Shown: positions 59,800 to 64,000 of the stretch, one piece after another
Layout: every line of letters starts with the position of its first letter
Position numbering within the stretch: the first letter of the stretch is position 1
Assembly: GCF_024166365.1 (NCBI RefSeq)
Contig: NC_064820.1
Location: forward strand, 65,697,501-65,761,500
Source of the DNA: Elephas maximus indicus
Taxonomy: Eukaryota; Chordata; Mammalia; Proboscidea; Elephantidae
Reading direction: 5' to 3'
Length of the DNA stretch: 64,000 nucleotides
Position numbers and translations under genes: made by a program
The notes under the pieces: model-generated
What the model was told of the DNA's origin: nothing
The model's database searches: none
What the model saw: the letters and a program-made list of their open reading frames with translations, nothing else

Positions 59800-59975
59800 A
59801 TTTGCATTTCCACCCTGGATATACTGAATCAGAATCTACATTTTAACAAGATTCTCCAGGCGGTTCTTATGTGTAATAAATTTTGAGAACCACTGCTTTA
59901 CTAGTGATTCTTAGAATTGGTCCCTAACCAGCAGCTTTAGCATCGCCTGGGAACTTGTTAGAAGTGCAAATTCTT
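59800..59975. mobile_element. Two adjacent MER5/MER20-like hAT fragments
   Basis: The first ends ATAAATTTTGAGAACCACTG at 59893. The second starts near 59902 with TGATTCTTAGAATTGGTCCC and includes AACTTGTTAGAAGTGCAAAT. Both belong to the MER5/MER20 style of short nonautonomous hAT elements. Confidence 0.65.
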
Positions 59976-59979
59976 AGCA

Positions 59980-60679
59980 GGGATTCTAACTGGAACAAAC
60001 CGGTTGGAAGCCCTCTTAAGAACTCTGCAACTTAACAAAGATGTGGAAGTGAAAAAGTCTGCAGTGATTCAGAGATTGAATGCATTTGGAAACTGTCACA
60101 TGGAGCGAGAAAACCCAGTTTAAGAGTCTTGGAGTACAATTTTGACAAACTTAAATCTTTTCTGTGTCTGTCCGTTCTGTCTTTTTGTAGGTCTTCCTGT
60201 GCAACTGTCAGTGTTGTCAGTAGAGGTTAGAGTGGGCTACAAGGGTATGTTGATGAGCACATGCTGGGCTTTAAATAATTTCTCAGCCGTATATGCATTG
60301 AGGTACAAAAGGGCTCATATAGTTTTTGATTTACAAAACAAAGAAACAAACAAAAAAAACTGGTCCTTTGATTAATCTGAGGAATTTCTGTAGTAAGAAG
60401 GTGCCATTAATGACATTTCCTGAGGGTATTTGCAGCATGAGGCAGAACTGACTCTTTCTTTCTTTCTTCTGTCTTATTTGCTATAGTCCTCCTTTTCTTC
60501 TCCTTCATCTTTAGCCTTGACTCTCTGCCTGTCTGCCAGCCCATCTGCTTCCTACCTATAGTATATCTCATTTCCCAAAAGGATTCAAGGACAGCTAGTC
60601 TGATAAAATGAAGAGAGTATGACATTTCAGAATGCTTTCCCATATGTATTTTTAGAAGTTCTTTTTCCCCCCTCTCACC
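59980..60679. other. Unannotated intron sequence
   Basis: No recognised feature. Confidence 0.4.
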
Positions 60680-60838
60680 TCCCCATCCCGTTGCTGTTAA
60701 GTTGATTTCTGACTCATAGTGACCCTGCAGGACAGAGTAGAACTGCTCCATAGAGTTTCCAAGGAGCGTGCGGTGGATTCAAACTGTTGACCTTTTGGTT
60801 AGCAGCCATAGCTCTTAACCACTATGCCACCAGGGTTT
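60680..60838 (-). mobile_element. AfroSINE, short form
   Basis: CCCGTTGCTGTTAAGTTGAT, GTGACCCTGCAGGACAGAGT, GTTTCCAAGGAGCGTGCGG and the head complement TATGCCACCAGGGTTTTC. T/C-rich sequences on both sides look like an imperfect target duplication. Confidence 0.92.
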
Positions 60839-60839
60839 T

Positions 60840-61665
60840 CTTTCTCCCTCAAGGGCTATTTATTTAGACTAAGAAGTTTACTATAATTAATGTACATTTT
60901 TCATCCTCTTATGCCTTTTATAAAAAAAGAAAATTTTTAGAATTAAGCAATAATGTGACTAGCCTTGTACTCAAGTCACACTTTTATTTACATCAAATAC
61001 CTTCAGATACCTTATTTTCCCCCTTCTTTTACTAATAAATCTGACCTCAACAAAATAATATTTATTGGGTTTTTCAAAAAAATTTTTTCTAAGTGAAAAG
61101 TTCCTGTTCCCTTGTGCTGCCCTTCCTCCCCCTGTCTTTGTCCCTTGCTTTGGAGAGCCCGTGAGTGATAAAATATTTGTAAATTAGCATTGACAGTTGC
61201 ACAACAATCTCAACAACAGTATTTTTAGAACTCATTGGGCTAAAGTTGTTCTTTGCCATCTAGACGTCTACCTCCATTTTGCATGTATTTTTCTCTTCAG
61301 ATTGTATTTTTCTCACAGATTTACATGCTGTTTTGCTAACGTTGAAGATTTATTTAAGGACTTCTTCCAGATCGGGTGATTGGGGCTATATGTAAGATGT
61401 TCTTGGGTATGCATATTCTGGCTTTCAAGGTTTTGTTTTCCAGTGGTGTTGATGAATTTGCATTGGTGAGTCTGTACTCTGTTGCAGATTTCTCTGCTAT
61501 AGCAGGTAGATGTAGCATCACCTGGTAGTTGCATCCAGGCTAGCTACATAATGCTCCTGCTCGCCTTTCTCTCCCTTTTATTCTGTAAAGCTGTGTTTGA
61601 GATGAATGTGCCTATGCCAGAGTGTATTTATTTTTTCAGACATAGTTTTTGGATTTTATAAAATA
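60840..61665. other. Unannotated intron sequence
   Basis: AT-rich, no recognised feature. Confidence 0.4.
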
Positions 61666-61669
61666 AGTC

Positions 61670-62170
61670 TGTTTCTGTAGGAAATTCAGACAATATAGAA
61701 AGTTATGAAGAAGCAAAAATAAGCTCAAGTCCACCATATAGGAAGTATCACTGTTAAGAGTTTGGTAATATGCCTACATGCATGTCCATATGTGTGTACA
61801 TGAGCATACACACGTGCACTGTCATGATGGAATGTGAGTGAAATCACGCAACATATGCTCTTTACCAACTTTTATTTTCTCACTCAACATTTTGTTGTTA
61901 CGGATATTGTCCCATGTTTATGAATATGATCTTTTTAAGTGTTCCATCTTTTACCTTTTTAATGTTTAGCTTTCAATTTTTCACCTTTATGAAAACTGGT
62001 ACAGTAAATACATTAGCATATTCATCTTGCTCACTTATATTTTGGGGGCAGGTTTCTAGAAGTGGAAATTGCTAATATGATTTTATTTTAAATGTAACTA
62101 TACTTTGGCTGTACCAATATATTGAAAAATGCATCATTTTGTATAGTGATGCGTCCCAGAAAGTTCTTTA
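61670..62170 (-). mobile_element. Old antisense LINE (L1-like) remnant
   Basis: GAAATTCAGACAATATAGAA, TATCACTGTTAAGAGTTTGG and TTTCTAGAAGTGGAAATTGC are typical phrases of very old antisense LINE 3' sequence in mammalian introns. Highly diverged. Confidence 0.45.
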
Positions 62171-62313
62171 AAAATCCAAACTTATTTTTAAAATCTGTTT
62201 GATAGAAAAACAATTCAAAATTTAAGCCTTCTGTTCCCTTTTGGATTGACTCTGCTAGCATTCATATGTATAGGGCCAAGACGGTCCAGATTGCTGGACT
62301 TTGGGATTCTTGG

Positions 62314-62349
<36 letters not shown>
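62314..62349. repeat. (TG)n(TA)n microsatellite
   Basis: About nine or ten TG units followed directly by about eight TA units. Likely length-polymorphic. Confidence 0.92.
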
Positions 62350-62431
62350 GGTTTTTGGCTTTTTGTCTTCTTCCTTACCTGTTTTCCTCTCATATGCTGC
62401 TTTTAATCTGCAGAGAGATTGGAAGCAAGAT

Positions 62432-62632
62432 GTTGTTGGGTGTCTTGGAATTGATTCCAACTTCATAGTGACCCCACGTAACAGAGCAGAACCACTCCAT
62501 TGGCTTTTCTTGGTTGTAATTTTTCTGGAAGCAAATCGCCAAGTCTTTCTCCCACAGAGCTGTTGAGTGGGTTCAAACTGCCAGCCTTTCAGTTTGCAGC
62601 CCAGTGCTTAACTGTTGCATCACTAGGGCTCC
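62432..62632 (-). mobile_element. AfroSINE, older variant
   Basis: TTGTTGGGTGTCTTGGAATT, ATAGTGACCCCACGTAACAG, AGTCTTTCTCCCACAGAG and the head complement TTGCATCACTAGGGCTCC. Confidence 0.85.
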
Positions 62633-62662
62633 TTGGGAAATGAGACAGCCAACCTTATTTTA

Positions 62663-62797
62663 AACCAAAACCAAACCCACTGCTGTCGAGTCCATTCCAA
62701 CTCATAACGACCATATAGAACAGAGTAGAACTGACCCGTAGGATTTCCAAGGCTATAAATCTTTATGGAAGCAGTCTGCCGCGTCTTTCTCCTGAAT
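62663..62797 (-). mobile_element. AfroSINE (long form), 5'-truncated
   Basis: AAACCAAAACCAAACCCACT, GTCGAGTCCATTCCAACTC, CAGTCTGCCGCGTCTTTCTC. It stops before the tRNA-like head. Confidence 0.9.
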
Positions 62798-62799
62798 CT

Positions 62800-64000
62800 T
62801 ACTATATGATGTATAAAATAAAAGGAAGCACCCCCTGAATCAAAATCTGTGAAGTGTTCCAGTGATAGAGTAGGATAGGGAAGTTTTTGGATGGTTGAAT
62901 TTTGGATAGGTAAAGACTTTTTAGTGTGAAGGGATATTACTTTATGTGGATGATCTGCTGTGTTAAGTTGTTTCTGTTATAAAGCAGCAATGCAGGAGAC
63001 AAGAATGTATAAATGAGAATAAAAGGTAAGCGTTTATGATTAAAAGAAAGTTCAAGTTAAGGTCATCTCACACCAGGAGGAGTTGGTGGAGTGTCTGTCT
63101 CCCCACTCCTGCTCCACCTGGCAGAGCCCCGTTGTGGTTCTCCTTGTGTGCCCTTGTCTCTGGGCTACCAGGATGCTCAGTGTCTTCTCCAGGGCTGGTA
63201 GTGAAGGAGGCTGCCAAGCCCTAACTGCTTAGGCACTGGTAGGTGCTGCATAAGGAAGAGTTCTCTGGGTAAACTGAGCCCTGGGCGGCTGAATAATAGT
63301 GGTTCTCCCTCCATTATTGACTCTGATTTGTGGCAGCACTGCCTGAGTACTGGGAGTGCAAAGCCGAGTCAGAGCCCTTCCAGTCTCAGTGGGTAGAAAG
63401 TAAGACAAGACTTGAGGCAAGGATGCATGTTACCCAATTGACTCACTAGGTGGGTCTGAGTGGGTGTGTATGAGGAGGAGTTACCAGCATTTCTGGAGAT
63501 CTATGAAGATCTCCAGAAGAGAAGGGGAAACTTGGACCCAGTGGTGCGAAATGAGAGGAGTTAGCTAGGCAACTACTGTTTTGCGGGGGAGGTGGCAAGC
63601 CAAGGAGGGAGTATGGAAAAACAGGCAGGCCTTCTAGGCAGCAGGTAAAGCTTGCACAAAACTATGGATGTATGAAGCAGTACCTCTCTTTGGGATTCAG
63701 ATTCTGCATAGCTTCCATGGCTGTCACTGAGCACTGGAGGTTGGGGGGGGGGTGGTGGTGGTGATGGCAGGAGAAGAGACTGGTAGAGGCAGGCCATACC
63801 ATAGTGGGCCTTGGTGCCTTGATGAGGAGTTGAACTTGATTCTCGAGGGGCAGTGGGGCACCCGTTGTGCTCATTTCATTGAGCGATAAAATCCCATTTA
63901 TAAGCTAGGGGATGTGCTAAACCATTACCAGAGGGAGTGCTTTTTTGATGTGACTCATCCCCTCAGCAAGGCTGTCATGGCCTGCAAGGTGAGCAGAAAG
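62800..64000. other. Unannotated intron sequence to the window end
   Basis: Higher GC than the preceding intron. A GTGG/GTG-rich tract lies at 63742-63766 ((G)n then GGT units). No exon or repeat recognised. Confidence 0.4.

Noticed and set aside
54900-64000. A second ZSWIM6 exon
   Set aside because: I looked for the residues that follow exon 1 in this protein (the block leading into the SWIM finger) and saw none in the open frames.

Overview
This window reads as nuclear DNA of a placental mammal of the clade Afrotheria, most likely a paenungulate such as an elephant. The evidence is dozens of tRNA-headed SINEs of the AfroSINE type (heads such as GCCCTGGTGGCGCAGTGG, bodies containing CCTATGGGGCAG and GTCGCTATGAGTC), together with partner RTE-type LINE fragments. 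The species assignment is an inference from repeat content, not a database match.

The only protein-coding gene I can support is ZSWIM6, on the + strand. Its CpG-island promoter covers roughly 300-3640. The first coding exon runs from the ATG at 1896 to 2547, gives 217 codons plus one base, and ends at a GTGAGT splice donor. Everything from 2548 to the end is the 5' part of intron 1. No later ZSWIM6 exon was found, so intron 1 is longer than 61 kb here. The exon encodes the low-complexity N-terminus (poly-Gly, poly-Ala) around a conserved block that carries a BC-box-like and a Cul2-box-like motif, upstream of the SWIM zinc finger encoded further on.

The intron is AT-rich and filled with retrotransposon debris. 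It holds about 40 AfroSINE copies or fragments on both strands, several in same-orientation clusters (11424-12174, 29782-30266) and one converging inverted pair (53454-53876). It also holds 5'-truncated RTE LINE 3' ends (7088, 25044, 35889, 41527, 42774, 44975), L1 remnants, two related ERVL-like LTRs still followed by primer-binding-site remnants (18779, 33293), a MaLR-type LTR piece, hAT-type DNA transposons, and old MIR and L2 elements. Nested insertions with readable target-site duplications give a relative chronology: AfroSINE into L1 at 50662, and AfroSINE into MER20 at 29324. A 140 bp insertion with a poly(A) tail, an AATAAA signal and a 13 bp target duplication at 22871-23010 looks like the retrocopied 3' end of an unidentified transcript.

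Repeat-poor stretches, notably 2554-5880 and 54900-58970, hold no recognisable gene and are the best places to look for regulatory elements. I found no CRISPR array, operon, tRNA or rRNA gene, and nothing that amounts to a new biological system. The noteworthy signals are in the ZSWIM6 N-terminus and promoter and in the transposon history of the intron.
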